Counted from the first letter of the stretch, positions 1 through 5,459 are shown. The stretch: 5,459 nt of DNA from Anaerolineales bacterium (GCA_026985785.1 JALSPT010000011.1:1-5459), one strand, 5' to 3'. The notes: a model not told the origin generated them from the sequence alone. Translations and numbers: made by a program.

Positions 1-869
1 CTGGCCGACATCCACGTCGGGTTGGCGGTTTCGTAGGCGTGGTGGGTTTCCGGGTCGATGCCGTCGCGCTGGTTTTTCTCCAGCACCCACGCGTCCAGTT
101 TGCGTTCCAGTTCCTCGATGCTGGGCTGCGAGGGCATCACGGTTTCCAGGAAGCCCTCGACGTCGTCGAGTTCCCGCTCGATGGCGTCCAGGTGCCAGGT
201 CACATCCTCGAAGGGACCGAAGTGGGTGGGGACGATGGCGCGCGGGGCGGCTTCACGCAGGCGCCGCAGGCTTGCGCGCCATTTTTCCAGGTGGAATTCC
301 GGCGGCGGCATGGGCAGGCGCAGGTGTTTGGTGTCGTTGCCCAAGGGCAGCCGCACGCCGCCCACATCGCCGCTGAAGCAGATGCCTTCGAACAGGTAGG
401 CATAGTGGTGGTAGGCGTGGCCGGGCGTGTCCAGCGGGGTGAAGCGCAGGTCGCCGATGACGATGTCTTCTTCGTCCTGTGGAATGTGGATTTTGTCTTC
501 CGGCACGGGCAGGAACTCGCCCCACAGCGTGTCCATCATGTCGCCGTAGATGCGCCCGGCGGAGATGAGCAGTTTTTCGGGGTTGATCATGTGCGGTGCG
601 CCCACGGGGTGGACGTGGATGGTCGCGCCCTGGCGGGCGAGGAAGCCTGCCGCGCCGGCGTGGTCGAGGTGGATGTGGGTCAGCAAGACATCGGTAATAT
701 CGGCGAAAGTGAAGCCGCGCTCGGCCAGGGCTTTTTGCAGGGCGGGGGCGGTCGAGCCGGGGCCGCTTTCGATGAGGGCGATGCCCTTCTCGTGGCGGAA
801 GAGATACACCGCGATGGTGTGGGGGACGTTTTGGAAGTTGAGGTCGAGGGTTTCGAAGCGGGCGTTCAT
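1..869 (-). CDS. MBL-fold metallo-hydrolase (3' end beyond window)
   Basis: This is a metallo-beta-lactamase-fold hydrolase, probably cytoplasmic and binding two metals; no signal peptide is visible. Reading from the ATG at 869, 289 codons stay open to the window edge, so only the C-terminus is missing. The full ligand set of the fold is visible: H65, H67, D69 and H70 in THIHLDHAG, H151 in DTPGH, D168 in FSGD, and H216 in PTHFGP. The C-terminal part after about residue 225 is helical and charged. The start overlaps the stop of the upstream hydrolase gene as ATGA, and a GGAG lies 8 bases before it (881-878), so translation is probably coupled. The substrate cannot be told from sequence: the superfamily includes thioesterases, lactonases, glyoxalase II-like enzymes and phosphodiesterases. 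Family assignment is secure; the reaction is open. A long open frame on the opposite strand is a GC-driven shadow. Confidence 0.93.
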   Translation of the reverse strand, partial: MNARFETLDLNFQNVPHTIAVYLFRHEKGIALIESGPGSTAPALQKALAERGFTFADITDVLLTHIHLDHAGAAGFLARQGATIHVHPVGAPHMINPEKLLISAGRIYGDMMDTLWGEFLPVPEDKIHIPQDEEDIVIGDLRFTPLDTPGHAYHHYAYLFEGICFSGDVGGVRLPLGNDTKHLRLPMPPPEFHLEKWRASLRRLREAAPRAIVPTHFGPFEDVTWHLDAIERELDDVEGFLETVMPSQPSIEELERKLDAWVLEKNQRDGIDPETHHAYETANPTWMSA

Positions 870-1711
870 GGCGTTTTCTCCGAAGGTGGGGCGAGGTGGT
901 CGTCCAGCCATGCCTTGACCACGCGGTAGACTTGCGCTTTTTCAGGTTCGTTGTGCACCTCGTGATACATGCCTTCCCACAGGCGCAATGTGCAGGCTTC
1001 CCCGGCTTTTTCGCAAAATTCGCGGCTGGCTTCGGGGGATGTGAGTTGGTCGGCGCTGCCGTGCATCAGCAGCAAGGGGAGGGTGAGCCGGTCCGCGTGT
1101 TGTAATGCCCAGAGACCGGCTTCGTAAACGCCTAAGAAAAGCGCTGCTGAGATGCGATCGTGTACCAAGGGGTCGTCCATGTAAGCCTGAACCACAGCGG
1201 GATCGTGGGAAAGGTGATGCGGATTGAGCCCACTGGGCTGGAGAAGCGCGGGGAATAAGCGCCCTGCGAGGCGTGCCAGCCAGACTTTGTAAGCCGGGGG
1301 CTGGAAGGCCAAGCGCAACCAGGGGCCGCTGGCAATAGCGCCGCGCAGGTCATCGGTGGGGCGGCGCAAGATGTAGTTGATCACCAGGTTGCCGCCCAGG
1401 CTGTGGCCGTAGAGGAAGCGCGGTGTTTCCGGAAACTCATCCGCTGCTCGCTCCAGTAGGCGGTCGATGTCGTCCAAGGCGTCCGCGTAAGTGGGGATGT
1501 GGCCGCGTTTGCCGCCGGAGCGGCCATGGCCGCGCAAATCCATGGCCAGCAAGGTATAGCCGTGGGCATTGAGATAGGCGGCCAAGGGGGCATAACGCCC
1601 GCTGTGTTCCCCCAGGCCGTGCACTAAGCATACCACCGCCCGCGGCGCTTCAGCCGGCCACAGGCGGGCGAAAAGGTAGGGCCGGTGGGAAAGTTCAAGT
1701 GGCGTTTCCAT
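866..1711 (-). CDS. Alpha/beta hydrolase, monoacylglycerol lipase / lysophospholipase-like
   Basis: This 281-residue serine hydrolase belongs to the Hydrolase_4 (serine aminopeptidase S33 / lysophospholipase) group and is expected to cleave acyl esters such as monoacylglycerols or lysophospholipids. Visible motifs in order are HGLGEHSGRY (31-40, oxyanion-hole region), DLRGHGRSGGKRGH (58-71), the nucleophile elbow GHSLGG with S104, a lid-like insert at about 130-195, the acid D221 in HGSADQLTSP, and the catalytic histidine H250 in GMYHEVHNE. The HG-GEHSGRY and RGHGRS-G-RGH pair is typical of monoacylglycerol lipases. No signal peptide or membrane segment is seen. The ATG at 1711 lies inside the end of the acetyltransferase gene (17-base overlap) and has no clear Shine-Dalgarno, so it may depend on reinitiation. 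No other start in frame nearby would keep the N-terminal strand. The stop overlaps the MBL gene start as ATGA. The exact substrate is not determined. Confidence 0.93.
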   Translation of the reverse strand: METPLELSHRPYLFARLWPAEAPRAVVCLVHGLGEHSGRYAPLAAYLNAHGYTLLAMDLRGHGRSGGKRGHIPTYADALDDIDRLLERAADEFPETPRFLYGHSLGGNLVINYILRRPTDDLRGAIASGPWLRLAFQPPAYKVWLARLAGRLFPALLQPSGLNPHHLSHDPAVVQAYMDDPLVHDRISAALFLGVYEAGLWALQHADRLTLPLLLMHGSADQLTSPEASREFCEKAGEACTLRLWEGMYHEVHNEPEKAQVYRVVKAWLDDHLAPPSEKTP

Positions 1712-2618
1712 TGCTGGCTTTGTGTGCTTGGAGGTCGTAGCGATAGACGGGGTAGCGTTCGCCGTGGTCTTGGAACCCCATCCGTTGGTAGATGGCCAGG
1801 GCTTTGGTATTGGTGCCCTGGGTGTTGAGGGTGACCTGCTCGGCCTGGTTGCGTTGGAAGAACGTCAGCGCGTTGTGTACCAGCCAGCGCCCGATACCTT
1901 GCCCTTGCGCCTGGGGATGGACGGCGATGCGCGCCAAATGCCCGCCCAGGGGGCTGGGGGTGCTGATTTGAAAGCCCAAAATTTGGCTGGAGGTGGGGTC
2001 TTCGATCACAGTAGCCCACACCGAGCGGGCAAGGGCAACGGTGAAACTTTCAGGGGACATTTGCCAGAAGGGGGCGAAGGCCTCGGCGTCCAGCGCAGCC
2101 ACGGCGGCCAGGTCGCTGGCAACCATCGGGCGCAAACGCAACGCTTGAGGCGGCGTGAAGGCGGGCAGCGGTTGCCGTTGCCAGACCAACATGGCCACTT
2201 CTTCGGCCAGGTGAAAGCCTTGCTCTTCCAGCAGGCGGCGGAACCAATCGGTAAAGGGCATGGCGGCTATCCAGCGGGTGCCGCGTGTTTGGAGGGGGGC
2301 GATGGCGTGGGGCCAAAGGGCTTCCCATACCTGGGCGGGTGAGGTGGCGGCACTGGCCGCGAACAGACGCACCCAGCCGACGGTGTCGGCTTCGGGGCGG
2401 ATGGAAAGCGCGCCTTCCAGCACGCCGTGGCTGTTTTCCCAAACGACGAACCCCGGCGTACCGAGGCGGTCAAGAGGAGCATGCCAGCCGGGGTGTTGAT
2501 GGACGAAGGGTTCCAGGTGGATGAGCGCAGCCAAACGGCGGCGGTCGTCGCGGCGCGAGGGGCGGGCGGTGCGCTTGAGTGTGGGCGCAGGGTCCATCGT
2601 TGCGGGAGCGATTCCCAT
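1695..2618 (-). CDS. GNAT-family N-acetyltransferase, probable tandem-domain protein
   Basis: This 307-residue protein transfers an acyl group from acyl-CoA to an unknown amine. The C-terminal half (about 160-300) is a clear GNAT domain: motif A reads RIAVHPQAQGQGIGRW (230-245), with the CoA pyrophosphate loop QGQGIG at 238-243, and motif B reads N270-x-x-A-x-x-x-Y277-x-x-x-G281-F282, the usual RimI-like ending. The N-terminal half (about 20-150) shows GNAT-like order (a VVWE strand, a GALSI strand, a helix, then LLEEQGFHLAEE) but lacks the Q/R-x-x-G-x-G loop, so it is probably a degenerate copy. I chose the ATG at 2618 because AGGAGG sits 6 bases ahead of it and it overlaps the upstream TPR stop as TGATG. 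An in-frame ATG at 2672 would add 18 residues inside the TPR gene with no matching site. The substrate is unknown. Confidence 0.92.
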   Translation of the reverse strand: MGIAPATMDPAPTLKRTARPSRRDDRRRLAALIHLEPFVHQHPGWHAPLDRLGTPGFVVWENSHGVLEGALSIRPEADTVGWVRLFAASAATSPAQVWEALWPHAIAPLQTRGTRWIAAMPFTDWFRRLLEEQGFHLAEEVAMLVWQRQPLPAFTPPQALRLRPMVASDLAAVAALDAEAFAPFWQMSPESFTVALARSVWATVIEDPTSSQILGFQISTPSPLGGHLARIAVHPQAQGQGIGRWLVHNALTFFQRNQAEQVTLNTQGTNTKALAIYQRMGFQDHGERYPVYRYDLQAHKASNGNAT

Positions 2619-3160
2619 CAATGGCCTCCTGCCAGGCGGGCGTAGATTTTGAGGAGTTTTTTGACCAGCCACTTCTTGGGGGAAGCGGGCTGATTGTTCA
2701 CGGCCTGCTGGGCGGCAATGAAGGCTTCGACGGGTTCTTTGAGGCGTAGTTGGACGGCGGCTAAAGCATTGAGGACGGCTGCACGGGCTTCACGGTTGTT
2801 GCTGTGTTCGAGCCGTTCGGCTGAGCGTTGGTATGCTTCGGCGGCTTCTTGCCACCGCTTTAGCCCTTCCAGCGCGCTGCCGATGTTGCCCCAGGCGAGC
2901 CCTTCTTTTTCGGCGTCGCCTGCCGTGGCAAAAACCTCCGGTGTGCCTTCGGCTGCGGCCAGTGCTTTGGCGTGCTCTCCGGCTTGGTGCCACGCTACGC
3001 TGCTGTTGTTGCGCAGTTCGGCGGCTTTCAGATTTTCACCGAGACGAGCATAGGCTTCGGCGGCCTCGGCGAACTTTTGGGCTGCCTCGGCGTATGCCCC
3101 TTCTCGATAGGCCGTTTGGGCTTCGGCAGCAAGCCGTTCGGCAGTATTTGGGTCGCTCAT
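2618..3160 (-). CDS. TPR-repeat protein, 180 residues
   Basis: This small, alanine-rich helical protein is built of tetratricopeptide repeats and probably acts as a cytoplasmic protein-binding scaffold or adaptor. I see about four helical-hairpin units, near residues 8-41, 43-80, 83-117 and 122-155. The clearest are the first (Y18, G21, A23-A27, F30, A33, Y37) and the third (W90, G94, L97, W103, A106, Y110, A114). The tail after P161 is basic and amphipathic (KKWLVKKLLKIYARL, 162-176) and could be a capping helix or a binding or membrane-contact surface. There is no signal peptide. The start overlaps the stop of the XRE gene as ATGA, with GGAG 8 bases upstream (3172-3169); its stop overlaps the acetyltransferase start. 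Close coupling to the XRE gene suggests, but does not show, that the two proteins work together. No enzymatic motif is present. Confidence 0.9.
   Translation of the reverse strand: MSDPNTAERLAAEAQTAYREGAYAEAAQKFAEAAEAYARLGENLKAAELRNNSSVAWHQAGEHAKALAAAEGTPEVFATAGDAEKEGLAWGNIGSALEGLKRWQEAAEAYQRSAERLEHSNNREARAAVLNALAAVQLRLKEPVEAFIAAQQAVNNQPASPKKWLVKKLLKIYARLAGGH
2625..2630 (-). promoter_or_regulatory. Ribosome binding site of the GNAT gene
   Basis: AGGAGG on the minus strand lies 6 bases ahead of the ATG at 2618, inside the last codons of the TPR gene. It is the strongest Shine-Dalgarno match in the window. It decides the acetyltransferase start in favour of 2618 over the longer frame from 2672, and would let ribosomes ending at the TGATG junction restart. 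Confidence 0.85.
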
Positions 3161-3834
3161 AGCGTGATCTCCAGCAGTCCTTCCGCAACGGCGCGCAATT
3201 TTTCAACGGACATTTCGCTCAGGCGTTGGGCGAGTTCCAGATAGGGACGGTTGACCGGTTTGGCGACGAAGGCGCGGAGGTCGTCGGGAAGTTGGAGGAA
3301 GTCGGCTACCTGGCGTTGTTGGATCAGCCATTGGCCGATCGGCCCTTCGGTGTCCATAAAGGTGTGAAGCGGAACGTTCAAAACCCGCGCCAGGCTCTCC
3401 AGGTCGGGAAGAGGAATTTGCCGCTTTCCCATTTCGTATGCCCGCAGGCGCTTGACCGGTATGCCGGTCTGCCGGGCTGTTTCTGCCAGATGAAGGCCGA
3501 TGGCTTCCCGGTATTGACGTAACATGAGCCCAATGATGCGTTGCCGGAGGCTGATCAGGCGTGCCAGGTCGGGCGTTTTGTCTTCTTTTGTTTTATTGGC
3601 GAGGGTTTCGCTGCTCCAGAAATGCTCCAGTGGGAGGCGAAGGTAAAAGGCCAAGGCCTCCAGCTCTGGCAGGGAAGGGGCTTTTGTCCCATTTTCGTAG
3701 GCCGCCAGTTGAGAGGTGGAAATGCCCAACGCGGTGGCCACCTCTTTGCGACTTCGCCCAGCAGCCGTGCGGGCGTCTCGAAGCAGAATACCTAATTTTT
3801 TCATGCGGAGGATGCGAGCGCGTTCTTCGTCCAT
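3157..3834 (-). CDS. Transcriptional regulator with two XRE-type HTH domains
   Basis: This 225-residue protein is a likely DNA-binding regulator carrying two Cro/C1-type helix-turn-helix domains in one chain. The first spans about 14-73 (REVATALGIS-like turn, then QLAAYENGTKAP) and the second about 101-160 (ETARQTGIP, then RLRAYEMGKRQIP). The two align without gaps at a constant offset of 87 residues, with 25 identities in 60 by hand count, so they arose by duplication and may bind DNA as an intramolecular pseudo-dimer. The C-terminal region (161-225) is helical and ends in EKLRAVAEGLLEITL; I do not recognise a ligand-binding domain in it. The start at 3834 is supported by AAGGAG 5 bases ahead; a second ATG at 3804 lacks such a site. 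It lies 15 bases after the kinase gene and overlaps the TPR gene as ATGA, so it could report on, or be controlled by, either neighbour. Confidence 0.93.
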   Translation of the reverse strand: MDEERARILRMKKLGILLRDARTAAGRSRKEVATALGISTSQLAAYENGTKAPSLPELEALAFYLRLPLEHFWSSETLANKTKEDKTPDLARLISLRQRIIGLMLRQYREAIGLHLAETARQTGIPVKRLRAYEMGKRQIPLPDLESLARVLNVPLHTFMDTEGPIGQWLIQQRQVADFLQLPDDLRAFVAKPVNRPYLELAQRLSEMSVEKLRAVAEGLLEITL

Positions 3835-3839
3835 GAATA

Positions 3840-3845
3840 CTCCTT
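3840..3845 (-). promoter_or_regulatory. Ribosome binding site of the double-XRE gene
   Basis: AAGGAG on the minus strand lies 5 bases ahead of the ATG at 3834, in the short gap after the kinase stop. It supports that start over the in-frame ATG at 3804, which has no purine-rich site before it. Confidence 0.8.
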
Positions 3846-3849
3846 GCGA

Positions 3850-5001
3850 TCAGATCCCGCTTTGCGGCAGTGCAAAAGTAAACTCACTTCCTTTGCCGAC
3901 ATGAGAGGTTACCTTCAACGTCACGTTGTGGGCATCTAAAATTTGCTTGACCAATGCTAATCCAATACCGGTGCCACTGTAGTGCCGCTTGTTGGCGTCT
4001 TCCAATTGTACGAAGGATTCGAAGATGGTGTCGAGGTGTTCCTTGGGAATGCCGATGCCTGTGTCTTTTATTGAAAACCAGACTTTTCCGCTTTCTGACC
4101 ACACTTTGAGTGTCACCTCGCCGCCGCTGGGAGTGAATTTGAGGGCGTTATCAAGTAAGTGATGGAGTGCCCATCTGATCTTCTCTCCGTCGGCAAACAC
4201 GCTCAGGCCGGCTTGTACTTGTTTGCGAAAAGCAATGCCTTTCTGTTGGGCGTGATGGGCGACGATCTCTTCCAACTGGGCGATCAGCGGGTCGATATCA
4301 ACCGTGCTCATGGCGATGCTAATCGAGCCGCGCGAGAGCATGGCGAAGCCGATTAGATCCTCAATCAGACGCTGTAGCCGTTGACCAGCTTGCTGCATCA
4401 CGTTAAGGGCTTGTCGTTGTTCCTCGGTTAGCGGCCCCAGCGCGCCGTCGGTCATCAGTTCTATATAGCCCAGCAAGTGGGTCAGGGGTGTGCGTAGTTC
4501 ATGAGAGATGTTAGAGACGAAGTTGGCTTTGAGGTGCTGGAGTTCGGCGAGGTGTTGGAGGGCATCTTGAAGTTGTTCGGTGCGTTCCTTGACCGTTCGT
4601 TCCAGCCGTTGGTTAGCGAGGTAGAGGGCTTCTTGTAATTGGAGGATGTTTTCGGCAACGTAGCGGTCTAAAGTCTCCCGGTCGAGAAATCCCAGCGCAA
4701 CCAACGCCTGGCCTATACGGATAGAGTGGCCTGCTTGACGTTGGGTGTGTTGATAAGCGAGGGCTTCTTCCAATTGCTGGGGTGTGATGACGCCCGCCCG
4801 CACCAGCCGTTCACCTAAGCGAGGAATCAGGCTATCGGTGCCCAAGGCGGGAGGAGTGGATTGGAGAGGGAAATGTACCAGCCGCTCGGCCATGGCGGCT
4901 GCAAAGCCCAAATTGATGCCGCAATGGGGGCAAGTGGTATCGCTGGCTGCAACGGGGTGGTCGCAGTGGGGACAATGGAGGGCTGGCGGGGGTGTATCCA
5001 T
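3850..5001 (-). CDS. Soluble sensor histidine kinase with zinc ribbon and MshEN-like input region
   Basis: This 383-residue histidine kinase autophosphorylates and should pass phosphate to a response regulator, none of which is in the window. No membrane segment is seen, so it is cytosolic. Domain order: a zinc ribbon with C10-x-x-C13 and C24-x-x-C27; a region at 61-118 resembling the MshEN / type II secretion ATPase N-terminal domain (RLGERLVRAGVIT at 61-73, then RIGQALVALGFLD at 95-107); a coiled-coil signalling helix at about 119-160; the dimerisation domain with H167 in SHELRTP; and the ATPase domain with N285 in LLDNALKFTP, D313 in DTGIGIP, the F-box IFESF at 326-330, and GTGIGLALV at 343-351. 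All catalytic boxes are intact. I chose the ATG at 5001 because it directly precedes the zinc ribbon; it has no good Shine-Dalgarno. An in-frame TTG at 5007 is possible, and an ATG at 5094 would add 31 unlikely residues inside the upstream gene. Confidence 0.93.
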   Translation of the reverse strand: MDTPPPALHCPHCDHPVAASDTTCPHCGINLGFAAAMAERLVHFPLQSTPPALGTDSLIPRLGERLVRAGVITPQQLEEALAYQHTQRQAGHSIRIGQALVALGFLDRETLDRYVAENILQLQEALYLANQRLERTVKERTEQLQDALQHLAELQHLKANFVSNISHELRTPLTHLLGYIELMTDGALGPLTEEQRQALNVMQQAGQRLQRLIEDLIGFAMLSRGSISIAMSTVDIDPLIAQLEEIVAHHAQQKGIAFRKQVQAGLSVFADGEKIRWALHHLLDNALKFTPSGGEVTLKVWSESGKVWFSIKDTGIGIPKEHLDTIFESFVQLEDANKRHYSGTGIGLALVKQILDAHNVTLKVTSHVGKGSEFTFALPQSGI

Positions 5002-5047
5002 AAGCAAAAGGGAGCTCTGCTGGCGGGGAGGGCGTGACCCGTAAGGG
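5002..5047 (-). other. Longest intergenic gap (46 bases), no clear signal
   Basis: This is the longest noncoding interval in the window, between the TPR gene stop and the kinase start. I see no -35/-10 pair, no strong stem with a T-run, and no good Shine-Dalgarno; only a weak AGAG lies 14 to 17 bases before the ATG. A 9-base word (GCAAAAGGG on the plus strand) occurs at 5004-5012 and again at 5053-5061, probably by chance. Readthrough from the upstream gene is the simplest reading. Confidence 0.5.
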
Positions 5048-5459
5048 TTAGCGCAAAAGGGCTTCGGCTTTGTTGTAGGCTTCCAGGGCGTCACTGAGTC
5101 TATCTTGCCGCGCGTAAGCGTCGCCTAAGGTTTGCCACATTTCAACGTGTACGGGGTAGCGGAGGAGGGCTTGCTCCAGGTCGGCGACGATCTCGTCCAG
5201 ATAGCGTTTTCGGCGGATGAGTTTGGCGTAGAATTTGAGGGCGGTTGCCAGGTCGCCTTTTTCCAACGCCGACCGCGCGGCTTTCAATTGCTGTTCGGTG
5301 TTTAGGCGAGATTTCTTTTTCTTACGTGCGGTAGGCTGTTTCGCTGGCTGTGCGGTGGGGGCAGTTTCGCCCGCGGTTTGTCCGGGAGAGGGCGGTGTTT
5401 CCTTCCCATCATGTTCCGCGCCTGTTTCGGCATCCAGCGCGGCGAGCCACTCAGGCAAC
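5048..5459 (-). CDS. TPR-repeat protein, C-terminal part (5' end beyond window)
   Basis: This open frame enters from the right edge and ends at the TAA at 5050-5048, giving 136 complete codons of a larger protein. It opens with PEWLAALDAE, a W-L-x-x-L pattern that in my recollection recurs along large TPR proteins of Anaerolineae-like bacteria. Then follows a low-complexity linker rich in P, A, T, E and Q (about 12-44), a basic patch RKKKKSR (45-51), and helical repeats to the end, the clearest being a TPR at about 105-135 (W108, L111, G112, Y115, A116, L121, A124, Y128, A131). It is probably a cytoplasmic scaffold; no enzymatic motif is seen. The first full codon at the edge is TTG, which could serve as a start, but an internal position is more likely because no ribosome site can be seen. 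It precedes the kinase gene by 46 bases. Confidence 0.85.
   Translation of the reverse strand, partial: LPEWLAALDAETGAEHDGKETPPSPGQTAGETAPTAQPAKQPTARKKKKSRLNTEQQLKAARSALEKGDLATALKFYAKLIRRKRYLDEIVADLEQALLRYPVHVEMWQTLGDAYARQDRLSDALEAYNKAEALLR

Noticed and set aside
39..929. A 296-codon open frame on the plus strand opposite the MBL gene and the end of the hydrolase gene.
   Set aside because: The minus strand carries intact MBL and hydrolase motifs over the same bases. The plus-strand product has low-complexity G/V/F/A/E composition and no recognisable domain, as expected for the antisense of a GC-rich gene.
1722..2342. A 206-codon open frame on the plus strand opposite the acetyltransferase gene.
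   Set aside because: The minus strand has a clear GNAT domain there; the plus-strand translation is glycine-rich without motifs and has no supporting ribosome site.
5040..5052. A small inverted repeat (ACCC-TTAC-GGGT) at the TPR stop, considered as a terminator.
   Set aside because: The stem is only 4 base pairs and no T-run follows, so it would not terminate transcription.
5004..5061. A 9-base direct repeat (GCAAAAGGG) flanking the kinase-TPR gap, considered as an operator or insertion footprint.
   Set aside because: The second copy lies inside the TPR coding region, the repeat is short and imperfectly placed, and no element sits between the copies.
1..5459. A CRISPR array, phage or toxin-antitoxin module, prompted by the XRE regulator and the GNAT gene next to small proteins.
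   Set aside because: There are no spaced repeats, no integrase or structural phage genes. The GNAT is a 307-residue two-domain enzyme separated from the XRE gene by a TPR gene, unlike the short GNAT toxins paired with RHH or Xre antitoxins.

Overview
The window is a gene-dense stretch read entirely on the minus strand. It holds seven protein genes, of which the first (right edge) and last (left edge) run off the window. The DNA is GC-rich by eye. The genes are packed so tightly that no noncoding interval exceeds 46 bases. I see no tRNA, rRNA, CRISPR array, insertion sequence, attachment site, convincing promoter or terminator. The style of the proteins suggests an environmental, perhaps Chloroflexota (Anaerolineae-like), bacterium: a W-L-x-x-L motif followed by TPRs, soluble zinc-ribbon kinases and duplicated XRE regulators. 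That is an impression from family style only, not a proof.

In transcription order (right to left) the layout is: (1) the C-terminal part of a TPR protein with a charged, proline/alanine-rich linker (5459-5048); (2) a soluble histidine kinase with an N-terminal zinc ribbon and a region resembling the MshEN / type II secretion ATPase N-terminal domain (5001-3850); (3) a regulator with two XRE-type helix-turn-helix domains in one chain (3834-3157); (4) a 180-residue TPR protein (3160-2618); (5) a GNAT acetyltransferase with a probable degenerate second GNAT domain (2618-1695); (6) a monoacylglycerol-lipase/lysophospholipase-like alpha/beta hydrolase (1711-866); (7) a metallo-beta-lactamase-fold hydrolase, cut by the left edge (869-1).

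Four of the six junctions overlap: ATGA between 3 and 4, TGATG between 4 and 5, 17 bases between 5 and 6, and ATGA between 6 and 7. The other two gaps are 46 and 15 bases. This strongly suggests one transcription unit with translational coupling. The first four genes look like signalling and scaffold parts (TPR, kinase, double-HTH, TPR) and the last three like enzymes (acyltransferase, serine hydrolase, metallo-hydrolase). No response regulator is present, so the kinase's partner is unknown.

The most interesting signal is the kinase: a candidate cytosolic sensor whose input region carries a near-perfect copy of the MshEN half-motif known to bind cyclic di-GMP in other proteins, next to a four-cysteine zinc ribbon. 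The second is the ungapped internal duplication in the XRE protein. Neither is proof of a new system. The remaining genes look like ordinary family members in an unusual combination.
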